Shown: in pieces, positions 1-10,700 of the stretch | Numbering within the stretch: position 1 is the stretch's first letter | Layout: every line of letters starts with the position of its first letter | NCBI RefSeq assembly: GCF_043290135.1 | Contig: NW_027464602.1 | Location: 124,001 to 188,000, forward strand | Source: Rhipicephalus microplus | Lineage: Eukaryota > Arthropoda > Arachnida > Ixodida > Ixodidae | Reading direction: 5' to 3' | Length of the DNA stretch: 64,000 bases | Program-made: the position numbers and the translations under genes | The notes under the pieces: model-generated | Told to the model about the DNA's origin: nothing | Seen by the model: the letters and a program-made list of their open reading frames with translations, nothing else | Database searches by the model: none

Positions 1-25
1 GCCCAAAGAAAAAAAAGCGCCGCAC

Positions 26-99
26 CACCACCGGGTGGGCTCGAACCTCCAACTTTTCGGTTAACAGCCGATCACGCTAGCTAATTGCGCCAAGGAGAC
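26..99 (-). tRNA. tRNA-Asn-like unit (first in window)
   Basis: Subtype A with anticodon GTT. The 5' strand is GTCTCCT and the D loop has TTAGC instead of TTGGC, so one of the conserved G18-G19 pair is lost. A T8 tract follows at 9-16. Treat as a degenerate tRNA-derived unit. Confidence 0.6.
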
Positions 100-129
100 A
101 GTCGTGCTCCACTCTCACCATCATCAGAA

Positions 130-135
130 CATATC
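130..135 (-). promoter_or_regulatory. GATATG, possible upstream TATA-like element of a tRNA-like unit (exemplar)
   Basis: GATATG lies at -31 to -36 relative to the 5' end of the tRNA-like unit at 26-99, within the spacer block that is conserved across the array. Arthropod tRNA genes are known to depend on AT-rich or TATA-like upstream elements near -30. The position fits, but the assignment is inference, because the spacer is conserved as a whole and no other motif stands out. Confidence 0.25.
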
Positions 136-316
136 TTCAAAGCTATCAGCGCAAAAAAAAGCAACACACCACTCCAGGAGGGCTCGAAACTCCAACCTTT
201 CGGTCAACAGCCGATCGCGCTAGCCAATGGCGCCACGGAGACAGTCCTGCTCCACTCTTACCACCATTAAAACATATATTCAAAGCTATCAGCCCAAAGA
301 AAAAAAAGCGCCGCAC

Positions 317-390
317 CACCAACGGGTGGGCTCGAACCTCCAAATTTCCGGTTAACAGCCGATCACGCTAGCCAATTGCGCCACGGAGAC
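317..390 (-). tRNA. tRNA-Asn-like unit, subtype with GGAAATTTGG anticodon 3' side
   Basis: Anticodon GTT. The 3' side of the anticodon stem and the variable region read CCGGAAATTTGG instead of CCGAAAAGTTGG, and the acceptor 3' strand comes from ACCAACGGG rather than ACCACCGGG. This variant recurs through the array, for example at 37093, 45480 and 63631. B box intact. Confidence 0.6.
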
Positions 391-464
391 AGTCCTGCTC
401 CGCTCTCACCACCATCAGAACATATCTTCAAAGCTATCAGCCCAAAGAAAAAAAAGCGCCGCAC

Positions 465-538
465 CACCACCGGGTGGGCTCGAGCCTCCAACTTTTCGGT
501 TAACAGCCGATCACGCTAGCCAATTGCGCCACGGAGAC
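465..538 (-). tRNA. tRNA-Asn-like unit, T54-to-C B-box variant
   Basis: Anticodon GTT. The B box reads GGCTCGAGCCC, with T54 changed to C. This creates an XhoI-type CTCGAG and should weaken TFIIIC binding. The same variant recurs near 11217, 14879, 22967, 41049, 42965, 45618 and 56319. Confidence 0.6.
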
Positions 539-595
539 AGTCCTGCTCCACTCTCACCACCTTCAAAACATATCTTCAAAGCTATCAGCCCACAG

Positions 596-603
596 AAAAA
601 AAA
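596..603 (-). terminator. Oligo-T Pol III terminator-like tract (exemplar)
   Basis: Eight consecutive T on the minus strand, 9 nt beyond the 3' end of the tRNA-like unit at 613-686. The same tract of 5-10 T sits at this position in almost every unit. Four or more T is sufficient for eukaryotic RNA polymerase III termination, so each unit could yield a discrete short transcript. Transcription itself is not shown by sequence. Confidence 0.6.
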
Positions 604-612
604 GCGCCGCAC

Positions 613-686
613 CACCACCGGGTGGGCTCGAACCTCCAACTTTTCGGTTAACAGCCGATCACGCTAGCCAATTGCGCCACGGAGAC
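613..686 (-). tRNA. tRNA-Asn(GUU)-like unit, subtype A exemplar
   Basis: The 74 nt read as acceptor 5' strand GTCTCCG, D arm GCGC/GCGT, anticodon arm ATCGG-CTGTTAA-CCGAA, a 5 nt variable region, T arm GGAGG-TTCGAGC-CCACC, acceptor 3' strand CGGTGGT and discriminator G. The A box is at 668-679 and the B box at 624-634, both canonical. Defects: A27-A43 in the anticodon stem, A51-A63 in the T stem, and T-T plus two wobbles in the acceptor stem. CCA is not encoded, as expected for a eukaryote. It derives from tRNA-Asn, but the stem defects make it more likely a tRNA-like satellite unit than a working translation tRNA. Confidence 0.75.
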
Positions 687-761
687 CGTCCTGCTTCACT
701 CTCACCACCATCATAACATATCTTCAAAGCTATCAGCCCAAAGAAAAAAAAAGCGCCGCAC

Positions 762-835
762 CACCACCGGGTGGGCTCAAACTACCAACTTTTCGGTTAA
801 CAGCTGATCACGCTAGCGAATTGCGCCACGGAGAC
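762..835 (-). pseudogene. tRNA-Asn-like unit with broken B box
   Basis: The T arm reads GGTAGTTTGAGCCC, so C56 of the invariant TTC is lost. The acceptor 5' strand and anticodon GTT remain. The same variant (ctcaaactacc on the plus strand) recurs near 4460, 15173, 41341, 43259, 45911 and 56612. These are the least likely units to bind TFIIIC. Confidence 0.6.
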
Positions 836-1651
836 AGTCCTGCTCCACTCTCACCACCATCAGAACATATATTCAAAGCTATCAGCCCAAAGAAAAAAAG
901 CGCCGCACCACCACCGTGTGGGCTCGAACCTCCAACTTTTCGGTTAACAGCCGATCACGCTAGCCAATTGCGCCACGGAGACAGTCCTGCTTCACTCTCA
1001 CCACCATCATAACATATCATCACAGCTATCAGCCCAAAGAAAAAAAAAAAGCGCTGCACCACCAACGGGTGGACTCGAACCTCCAACTTTCCGGTTAACA
1101 GCCGATCACGCTAGCCAATTGCACCACGGAGACAGTCCTGCTCCACTCTCACCACCATCAGAACTTATCTTCAAAGCTATCAGCACAAAGAAAAAAAACG
1201 CGCCCCAGCATCACCGGGTGGGTTCGAAACTCCAACCTTTCGGTTAACTGCCGATCGCGCTAGCCAATGGCGCCACGGAGACAGTCCTGCTCCACTCTTA
1301 CCACCATTAGAACATATCATCACAGCTATCAGCCCAAAGAAAAAAAAAGCGCTGCACCACCAACGGGTGGACTCGAACCTCCAACTTTCCGGTTAACAGC
1401 CGATCGCGCTAGCCAATTGCGCCACGAAGACAGTCCTGCTCCACTCTCACCACCATCAGAACATATCTTCAAAGCTATTACCGCAGAGAAAAAAGCAACA
1501 CACCACTCCCGGAAGGGCTCGAAACTCCAACCTTTCGGTTAACAGCCGATCACGCTAGCCAATTGCGCCACGGAGACAGTCCTGCTTCACTCTCACCACC
1601 ATCAGAACATATCTTCAAAGCTATCAGCACAAAGAAAAAAAAGCGCCCCAG

Positions 1652-1725
1652 CATCACCGGGTGGGCTCGAACTTCCAACCTTTCGGTTAACAGCCGATCG
1701 CGCTAGCCAACTGCGCCAAGAAGAC
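1652..1725 (-). tRNA. tRNA-Asn-like unit, subtype D (GGCGCAGTTGGCTAGCGC D arm)
   Basis: Anticodon GTT. The D arm pairs fully (GCGC/GCGC) and the D loop is AGTTGGCTA. The T arm is GGAAG-TTCGAGC-CCACC with mismatches, and the trailer encodes a GGTGATGCTGGGGCGC-type end. The unit is preceded by a distinctive gcccc-agcatcacc on the plus strand, which marks this subtype throughout the array, for example at 10025, 13687, 21920, 26914, 42501 and 63306. Confidence 0.6.
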
Positions 1726-2387
1726 AGTCGTGCTCCACTCTCACCACCATCAGAACATATCTTCAAAGCTATCAGCGCAAAAAAAGCAACACACCACTCC
1801 AGGGAGGGCTCGAAACTCCAACCTTTCGGTTAATAGCCGATCGCGCTAGCCAATGGCGCCACGGAGACAGTCCTGCTCCACTCTTACCACCATTAGAACA
1901 TATCTTCAAAGCTATCAGCCCAAAGAAAAAAAAGCGCCGCACCACCAACGGGTGGGCTCGAACCTCCAACTTTCCGGTTAACAGCCGATCACGCTAGCCA
2001 ATTGCGCCACAGAGACAGTCCTGCTTCACTCTCAGCCCCATCAGAACATATCTTCAAAGCTATCAGCCCAAAGAAAAAAAAGCGCCGCACCACCACCGGG
2101 TAGGCTCGAAACTCCAACCTTTCGGTTAACTGCCGATTGCGCTAGCCAATGGCGCCACGGAGACAGTCCTGCTCCACTCTTACCACCATTTGAACATATC
2201 TTCAAAGCTATCAGCCCAAAGAAAAAAAAAGCGCCGCACCACCAACGGGTGGACTCGAACCTCCAACTTTCCGGTTAACAGCCGATCACGCTAGCCAATT
2301 GCGCCACGGAGACAGTCCTGCTCCACTCTCACCATCATCAGAACATATCTTCAAAGCTATCAGCGCAAGGAAAAAAAAGCGCTGCAC

Positions 2388-2461
2388 CACCACCAGGTGG
2401 GCTCGAACCTCCAACCTTTCGGTTAACAGCCGATCGCGCTAGCCCATTGCGCCACGGAGAC
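2388..2461 (-). tRNA. tRNA-Asn-like unit, subtype E
   Basis: It reads GTCTCCG-TG-GCGC-AATGGGCTA-GCGC-G-ATCGG-CTGTTAA-CCGAA-AGGTT, then T arm GGAGG-TTCGAGC-CCACC and 3' strand TGGTGGT with discriminator G. The D stem is perfect and the A and B boxes are intact. The acceptor has a G-T at 7-66. It usually alternates with subtype B in dimers of about 293 bp. Confidence 0.65.
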
Positions 2462-5400
2462 AGTCTTGCTCCACTCTCACCACCATCAGAACATATCTTC
2501 AAAGCTATCAGCGCAAAGAAAAAAGCAACACACCACTCCCGGGAGGGCTCGAAACTCCAACCTTTCGGTCAACAGCCGATCACGCTAGCCAATTGCGCCA
2601 CGGAGACAGTCCTGCTCCACTCTCACCATCATCAGAACATATCTTCAAAGCTATCAGCCCAAAGAAAAAAAGCGCCGCACCACCACCGTGTGGGCTGGAA
2701 CCTCCAACTTTTCGGTTAACAGCCGATCACGCTAGCCAATTGCGCCACGGAGACAGTCCTGCTTCACTCTCACCACCATCATAACATATCTTCAAAGCTA
2801 TCAGCCCAAAGAAAAAAAAGGCGGCGCACCACAACCGGGTGGGCTCGAAACTCCAACCTTTCGGTTAACTGCCGATCGCGCTAGCCAATGGCGCCACGGA
2901 GACAGTCCTGCTCCACTCTCACCACCATCAGAACATATCTTCAGAGCTATCAGCCCAAAGAAAAAAAAGCGCCATACCACCACCGGGTGGGCTCGAACCT
3001 CCGACCTTTTGATTAACAGCCCATCGCGCTAGCCAATTGCGCCATGGAGAAAGTCCTGCACCACTCTCACCACCATCAGAACATATCTTCAAAGCTATCA
3101 GCCCAAAGAAAAAAAAGCGCCGCACCACCACCGGGTGGGCTCGAACCTCCAACTTTTCGGTTAACAGCCGATCACGCTAGCCAATTGCGCCAAGGAGACA
3201 GTCCTGCTCCACTCTCACCACCATCAGAAAATATCTTCAAAGCTATTACCGCAAAGAAAAAAGCAACACACCACTCCCAGGAGGGCTCGATACTCCAACC
3301 TTTCGGTTAACAGCCGATCGCGCTAGCCCATTGCGCTACGGAGGCAGTGTTGCTCCATTCTCACCATCATCAGAACATATCTTCAAAGCTATCAGCGCAA
3401 GGAAAAAAAAAGCGCTGCACCACCACCAGGTGGGCTCGAACCTCCAACCTTTCGGTTAACAGCTGATCGCGCTAGCCCATTGCGCCACGGAGACAGTCTT
3501 GCTCCACTCTCACCACCATCAGAACATAACTTCAAAGCTATCAGCGCAAAGAAAAAAGCAACACACGACTCCCGGGAGGGCTCGAAACTCCAACCTTTCG
3601 GTCAACAGCCGGTCACGCTAGCCAATTGCGCCATGGAGACAGTCCTGCTCCACTCTCACCACCGTCAGAACATATTTTCAAAGCTATCAGCGCAAGGAAA
3701 AAAGCGCTGCACCACCACCAGGTGGGCTCGAACCTCCAACCTTTCGGTTAACAGCCGATCGCGATAGCCCATTGCGCCACGGAGACAGTCTTGCTCCACT
3801 CTCACCACCATCAGAACATATCTTCAAAGCTATCAGCGCAAAGAAAAAAGCAACACACCACTCCCGGGAGGGCTCGAAACTCCAACCTTTCGGTCAACAG
3901 CCGATCGCGCTAGCCAATTGCGCCACGGACACAGTACTGCTCCACTCTCACCACCATCAGAACATATCTTCAAAGCTATCAGCCCAAAGAAAAAAAAGCG
4001 CCATACCACCACCGGGTGGGCTCGAACCTCCGACCTTTTGATTAACAGCCCATCGCGCTAGCCAATTGCGCCATGGAGAAAGTCCTGCACCACTCTCACC
4101 ACCATCAGAACATATCTTCAAAGCTATCAGCCCAAAGAAAAAAAAGCGCCGCACCACCACCGGGTGGGCTCGAACCTCCAACTTTTCGGTTAACAGACGA
4201 TCACGCTAGCCAATTGCGCCAAGGAGACAGTCGTGCTCCACTCTTCCATCATCAGAACATATCTTCAAAGCTATCAGCGCAAAAAAAAGCAACACACCAC
4301 TCCAGGAGGGCTCGAAACTCCAACTTTTCGGTTAACAGACGATCACGCTAGCCAATTGCGCCACGGAGACCGTCCTGCTTCACTCCCACCACCATCATAA
4401 CATATCTTCAAAGCTATCAGCCCAAGGAAAAAAAAGCGCCGCACCACCACCGGGTGGGCTCAAACTACCAACGTTTCGGTTAACAGCCGATCACGCTAGC
4501 GAATTGCGCCACGGAGACAGTCCTGCTCCACTCTCACCACCATCAGAACATATATTCAAAGCTATCAGCCCAAAGAAAAAAAGCGCCGCACCACCACCGT
4601 GTGGGCTCGAACCTCCAACTTTTCGGTTAACAGCCGATCACGCAAGCCAATTGTGCCACGGAGACAGTCCTGCTTCACTCTCACTACCATCATAACATAT
4701 CTTCAAAGCTATCAGCCCAAAGAAAAAAAAGCGGCGCACCACAACCGGGTGGGCTCGAAACTCCAACCTTTCGGTTAACTGCCGATCGCGCTAGCCAATG
4801 GCGCCACGGAGACAGTCCTGCTCCACTCTTACCACCATTAGAACATATCTTGAAAGCTATCAGCCCAAAGAATAAAAAAGCCCCGCACCACCAACGGGTG
4901 GACTCGAACCTCTAACTTTCCGGTTAACAGCCGATCACGCTAGCCAATTGCGCCACGGAGACAGTCCTGCTCCACTCTCACCACCATCAGATCTTATCTT
5001 CAAAGCTATCAGCACAAAGAAAAAAAAAGCGCCCCAGCATCACCGGGTGGGCTCGAACCTCCAACTTTTCGGTTAACAGCCGATCACGCTAGCCAATTGC
5101 GCCACGGAGACAGTCCTGCTTCACTCTCACTACCATCATAACATATCTTCAAAGCTATCAGCCCAAAGAAAAAAAAGCAACACACCACTCCAGGGAGGGC
5201 TCGAAACTCCAACCTTTCGGTTAACAGCCGATCGCGCTAGCCAATGGCGCCACGGAGACAGTCCTGCTCCACTCTTACCACCATTAGAACATATCTTCAA
5301 AGCTATCAGCCCAAAGAAAAAAAAGCGCCGCACCACCAACGGGTGGGCTCGAACCTCCAACTTTCCGGTTAACAGCCGATCACGCTAGCCAATTGCGCCA

Positions 5401-6364
5401 CAGAGACAGTCCTGCTTCACTCTCACCCCCATCAGAACATATCTTCAAAGCTATCAGCCCAAAGATAAAAAAGCGCCGCACCACCACCGGGTGGGCTCGA
5501 AACTCCGACCTTTCGGTTAACTGCCGATTGCGCTAGCCAATGGCGCCACGGAGACAGTCCTGCTCCACTCTTACCACCATTAGAACATATCTTCAAAGCT
5601 ATCAGCCCAAAGAAAAAAAAAGCGCCGCACCACCAACGGGTGGATTCGAACCTCCAACTTTCCGGTTAACAGCCGATCACGCTAGCCAATTGCGCCACGG
5701 AGACAGTCCTGCTCCACTCTCACCATCATCAGAACATATCTTCAAAGCTATCAGCGCAAGGAAAAAAAAGCGCTGCACCACCACCAGGTGGGCTCGAACC
5801 TCCAACCTTTCGGTTAACAGCCGATCGCGCTAGCCCATTGCGCCACGGAGACAGTCTTGCTCCACTCTCACCACCATCAGAACATATCTTCAAAGCTATC
5901 AGCGCAAAGAAAAAAGCAACACACCACTCCCGGGAGGGCTCGAAACTCCAACCTTTCGGTTAACAGCCGATCTCGCTAGCCCATTGCGCTACGGAGGCAG
6001 TCTTGCTCCACTCTCACCATCATCAGAACATATCTTCAAAGCTATCAGCGCAAGGAAAAAAAAGCGCTGCACCACCACCAGGTGGGCTCGAACCTCCAAC
6101 CTTTCGGTTAACAGCCGATCGCGCTAGCCAATTGCGCCACGGAGACAGTCTTGCTCCACTCTCACCACCATCAGAACATATCTTCAAAGCTATCAGCGCA
6201 AAGAAAAAAGCAACACCACTCCCGGGAGGGCTCGAAACTCCAACCTTTCGGTCAACAGCCGATCGCGCTAGCCAATTGCGCCACGGAGACAGTACTGCTC
6301 CACTCTCACCACCATCAGAACATATCTTCAGAGCTATCAGTCCAAAGAAAAAAAAGCGCCATAC

Positions 6365-6438
6365 CACCACCGGGTGGGCTCGAACCTCCGACCTTTTGAT
6401 TAACAGCCCATCGCGCTAGCCAATTGCGCCATGGAGAA
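6365..6438 (-). tRNA. tRNA-Asn-like unit, subtype C (altered anticodon stem)
   Basis: The anticodon arm reads ATGGG-CTGTTAA-TCAAA. The GTT anticodon is kept but the stem has lost pairs 27-43 and 29-41 and has a wobble at 31-39. The acceptor 5' strand is TTCTCCA. The B box GGTTCGAGCCC is intact, so promoter elements outlast the fold. It recurs about every HOR, for example at 9188, 10652, 12850, 14314 and 21084. Confidence 0.6.
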
Positions 6439-7244
6439 AGTCCTGCACCACTCTCACCACCATCAGAACATATCTTCAAAGCTATCAGCCCAAAGAAAAA
6501 AAAGCGCCGCACCACCACCGGGTGGGCTCGAACCTCCAACTTTTCGGTTAACAGCCGATCACGCTAGCCAATTGCGCCAAGGAGACAGTCCTGCTCCACT
6601 CTCACCACCATCAGAAAATATCTTCAAAGCTATTACCGCAAAGAAAAAAGCAACACACCACTCCCGGGAGGGCTCGATACTCCAACCTTTCGGTTAACAG
6701 CCGATCGCGCTAGCCTATTGCACTATGGAGGCAGTCTTGCTCCACTCTCACCATCATCAGAACATATCTTCAAAGCTATCAGCGCAAGGAAAAAAAGCGC
6801 TGCACCACCACCAGGTGGGCTCGAACCTCTAACCTTTCGGTTAACAGCTGATCGCGCTAGCCCATTGCGCCACGGAGACAGTCTTGCTCCACTCTCACCA
6901 CCATCAGAACATATCTTCAAAGCTATCAGCGCAAAGAAAAAAGCAACACACAACTCCCGGGAGGGCTCGAAACTCCAACCTTTCGGTCAACAGCCGATCA
7001 CGCTAGCCAATTGCGCCATGGAGACAGTCCTGCTCCACTCTCACCACCTTCAGAACATATCTTCAAAGCTATCAGCCCACAGAAAAAAGCGCCGCGCAAC
7101 CACCGGGTAGGCTCGAACCTCCAAGTTTTCGGTTAACAGCCGATCGCGCTAGCCAATTGCGCCACGGAGACAGTCCTGCTCCACTCTCACCATCATCAGA
7201 ACATATCTTCAAAGCTATCAGCGCAAGAAAAAAAAGCGCTGCAC

Positions 7245-7318
7245 CACCACCAGGTGGGCTCGAACCTCCAACCTTTCGGGTAAAAGCCGATCGCGCCGGC
7301 CCATTGCGCCACGGAGAC
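7245..7318 (-). tRNA. tRNA-like unit with anticodon switched to UUU (Lys)
   Basis: The anticodon loop is CTTTTAC and the anticodon TTT is at 7282-7284, where the Asn units have GTT. The rest matches subtype E, with CGCCGGC in place of CGCTAGC in the D region. The same change is seen near 8601, 12263 and 20496, and, with loop CTTTTAA, near 25492, 29749, 33140, 34902 and 38718. A G34-to-T substitution amplified with its higher-order repeats explains it. Confidence 0.6.
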
Positions 7319-7390
7319 AGTCTTGCTCCACTCTCACCACCATCAGAACATATCTTCAAAGCTATCAGCGCAAAGAAAAAAGCAACACAC

Positions 7391-7464
7391 CACTCCCGGG
7401 AGGGCTCGAAACTCCAACCTTTCGGTTAACAGCCGATCGCGCTAGCCCATTGCGCTACGGAGGC
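7391..7464 (-). tRNA. tRNA-Asn-like unit, subtype B (CTCCCGGGAG palindrome)
   Basis: The 5' strand is GCCTCCG and the 3' strand CGGGAGT, giving one mismatch (3-70) and wobbles at 4-69 and 1-72. Anticodon GTT. The T arm is GGAGT-TTCGAGC-CCTCC, in which the normally invariant G53-C61 pair is T-C. The boundary of T arm and acceptor is a perfect 10 bp palindrome, CTCCCGGGAG. The terminator is T6 rather than T8. Many subtype B copies have G37 (loop CTGTTGA). Confidence 0.6.
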
Positions 7465-7794
7465 AGTCTTGCTCCACTCTCACCATCATCAGAACATATC
7501 TTCAAAGCTATCAGCGCAAGGAAAAAAAGCGCTGCACCACCACCAGGTGGGCTCGAACCTCCAACCTTTCGGTTAACAGCCGATCACGCTAGCCATTTGC
7601 GACACGGAGACAGTCTTGCTCCACTCTCACCACCATCAGAACATATCTTCAAAGCTATCAGCGCAAAGAAAAAAGCAACACACCATTCCCGGCAGGGCTC
7701 GAAACTCCAACCTTTCGGTCAACAGCCGATCGCGCTAGCCAATTGCGCCACGGAGACAGTACTGCTCCACTCTCACCACCATCAGAACATATCT

Positions 7795-10700
7795 TCAAAG
7801 CTATCAGCCCAAAGAAAAAAAAGCGCCATACCACCACCGGGTGGGCTCGAACCTCCGACCTTTCGGTTAACAGCCGATCACGCTAGCCAATTGCGCCAAG
7901 GAGACAGTCCTGCTCCACTCTCACCACCATCAGAAAATATCTTCAAAGCTATTACCGCAAAGAAAAAAGCAACACACCACTCCTGGGAGGGCTCGATACT
8001 CCAACCTTTCGGTTAACAGCCGATCGCGCTAGCCCATTGCACTATGGAGGCAGTCTTGCTCCACTCTCACCATCATCAGAACATATCTTCAAAGCTATCA
8101 GCGCAAGGAAAAAAAGCGCTGCACCACCACCAGGTGGGCTCGAACCTCTAACCTTTCGGTTAACAGCTGATCGCGCTAGCCCATTGCGCCACGGAGACAG
8201 TCTTGCTCCACTCTCACCACCATCAGAACATATCTTCAAAGCTATCAGCGCAAAGAAAAAAGCAACACACAACTCCCGGGAGGGCTCGAAACTCCAACCT
8301 TTCGGTCAACAGCCGATCACGCTAGCCAATTGCGCCATGGAGACAGTCCTGCTCCACTCTCACCACCTTCAGAACATATCTTCAAAGCTATCAGCCCACA
8401 GAAAAAAGCGCCGCGCAACCACCGGGTAGGCTCGAACCTCCAAGTTTTCGGTTAACAGCCGATCGCGCTAGCCAATTGCGCCACGGAGACAGTCCTGCTC
8501 CACTCTCACCATCATCAGAACATATCTTCAAAGCTATCAGCGCAAGAAAAAAAAGCGCTGCACCACCACCAGGTGGGCTCGAACCTCCAACCTTTCGGGT
8601 AAAAGCCGATCGCGCCGGCCCATTGCGCCACGGAGACAGTCTTGCTCCACTCTCACCACCATCAGAACATATCTTCAAAGCTATCAGCGCAAAGAAAAAA
8701 GCAACACACCACTCCCGGGAGGGCTCGAAACTCCAACCTTTCGGTTAACAGCCGATCGCGCTAGCCCATTGCGCTACGGAGGCAGTCTTGCTCCACTCTC
8801 ACCATCATCAGAACATATCTTCAAAGCTATCAGCGCAAGGAAAAAAAGCGCTGCACCACCACCAGGTGGGCTCGAACCTCCAACCTTTCGGTTAACAGCC
8901 GATCACGCTAGCCCATTGCGACACGGAGACAGTCTTGCTCCACTCTCACCACCATCAGAACATATCTTCAAAGCTATCAGCGCAAAGAAAAAAGCAACAC
9001 ACCATTCCCGGGAGGGCTCGAAACTCCAACCTTTCGGTCAACAGCCGATCGCGCTAGCCAATTGCGCCACGGAGACAGTACTGCTCCACTCTCACCACCA
9101 TCAGAACATATCTTCAAAGCTATCAGCCCAAAGAAAAAAAAGCGCCATACCACCACCGGGTGGGCTCGAACCTCCGACCTTTTGATTAACAGCCCATCGC
9201 GCTAGCCAATTGCGCCAAGGAGACAGTCCTGCTCCACTCTCACCACCATCAGAAAATATCTTCAAAGCTATTACCGCAAAGAAAAGAGCAACACACCACT
9301 CCCGGGAGGGCTCGATACTCCAACCTTTCGGTTAACAGCCGATCGCGCTAGCCCACTGCGCTATGGAGGCAGTCTTGCTCCACTCTCACCATCATCAGAA
9401 CATATCTTCAAAGTTATCAGCGCAAGGAAAAAAAAGCGCTGCACCACCACCAGGTGGGCTCGAACCTCTAACCTTTCGGTTAACAGCTGATCGCGCTAGC
9501 CCATTGCGCCACGGAGACAGTCTTGCTCCACTCTCACCACCATCAGAACATATCTTCAAAGCTATCAGCGCAAAGAAAAAAGCAACACACAACTCCCGGG
9601 AGGGCTCGAAACTCCAACCTTTCGGTCAACAGCCGATCACGCTAGCCAATTGCGCCATGGAGACAGTCCTGCTCCACTCTCACCACCATCAGAACATATC
9701 TTCAAAGCTATCAGCCCACAGAAAAAAGCGCCGCGCAACCACCAGGTAGGCTCGAACCTCCAACTTTTCGGTTAACAGCCGATCGCGCTAGCCAATTGCG
9801 CCACGAAGACAGTCCTGCTCCACTCTCACCACCATCAGAACATATCTTCAAAGCTATTACCGCAAAGAAAAAAGCAACACACCACTCCCGGAAGGGCTCG
9901 AAACTCCAACCTTTCGGTTAACAGCCGATTACGCTAGCCAATTGCGCCACGGAGACAGTCCTGCTTCACTCTCACCACCATCAGAACATATCTTCAAAGC
10001 TATCAGCACAAAGAAAAAAAAGCGCCCCAGCATCACCGGGTGGGCTCGAACTTCCAACCTTTCGGTTAACAGCCGATCGCGCTAGCCAACTGCGCCAAGG
10101 AGACAGTCGTGCTCCACTCTCACCACCATCAGAACATATCTTCAAAGCTATCAGCGCAAAAAAAGGAACACCACTCCAGGGAGGGCTCGAAACTCCAACC
10201 TTTCGGTCAACAGCCGATCACGCTAGCCAATTGCGCCATGGAGACAGTCCTGCTCCACTCTCACCACCATCAGAACATATTTTCAAAGCTATCAACGCAA
10301 GGAAAAAAGCGCTGCACCACCACCAGGTGGGCTCGAATTTCCAACCTTTCAGTTAACAGCCGATCGCGCTAGCCCATTGCGCCACGGAGACAGTCTTGCT
10401 CCACTCTCACCACCATCAGAACATATCTTCAAAGCTATCAGCGCAAAGAAAAAAGCAACACACCACTCCCGGGAGGGCTCGAAACTCCAACCTTTCGGTC
10501 AACAGCCGATCGCGCTAGCCAATTGCGCCACGGAGACAGTACTGCTCCACTCTCACCACCATCAGAACATATCTTCAAAGCTATCAGCCCAAAGAAAAAA
10601 AAGCGCCATACCACCACCGGGTGGGCTCGAACCTCCGACCTTTTGATTAACAGCCCATCGCGCTAGCCAATTGCGCCATGGAGAAAGTCCTGCACCACTC

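Larger units (their letters stand above)
6545..9183. repeat. Tandem 1,319 bp higher-order repeat (9 units x 2)
   Basis: Subunit order and private variants recur with a 1,319 bp shift: about 6545-7864 matches 7865-9183. Examples are gcactatggaggc at 6720 and 8039, the UUU unit at 7282 and 8601, and ctaacctttcgg at 6829 and 8148. A partial third copy runs from about 9350 to 9750. Boundaries are good to a few tens of bases. Confidence 0.8.

Noticed and set aside
613..686. Functional translation tRNA-Asn genes
   Set aside because: Every subtype read has the A27-A43 mismatch and further T-stem or acceptor defects; none matches a clean cloverleaf. Annotated as tRNA-like with reduced confidence; some could still be charged.
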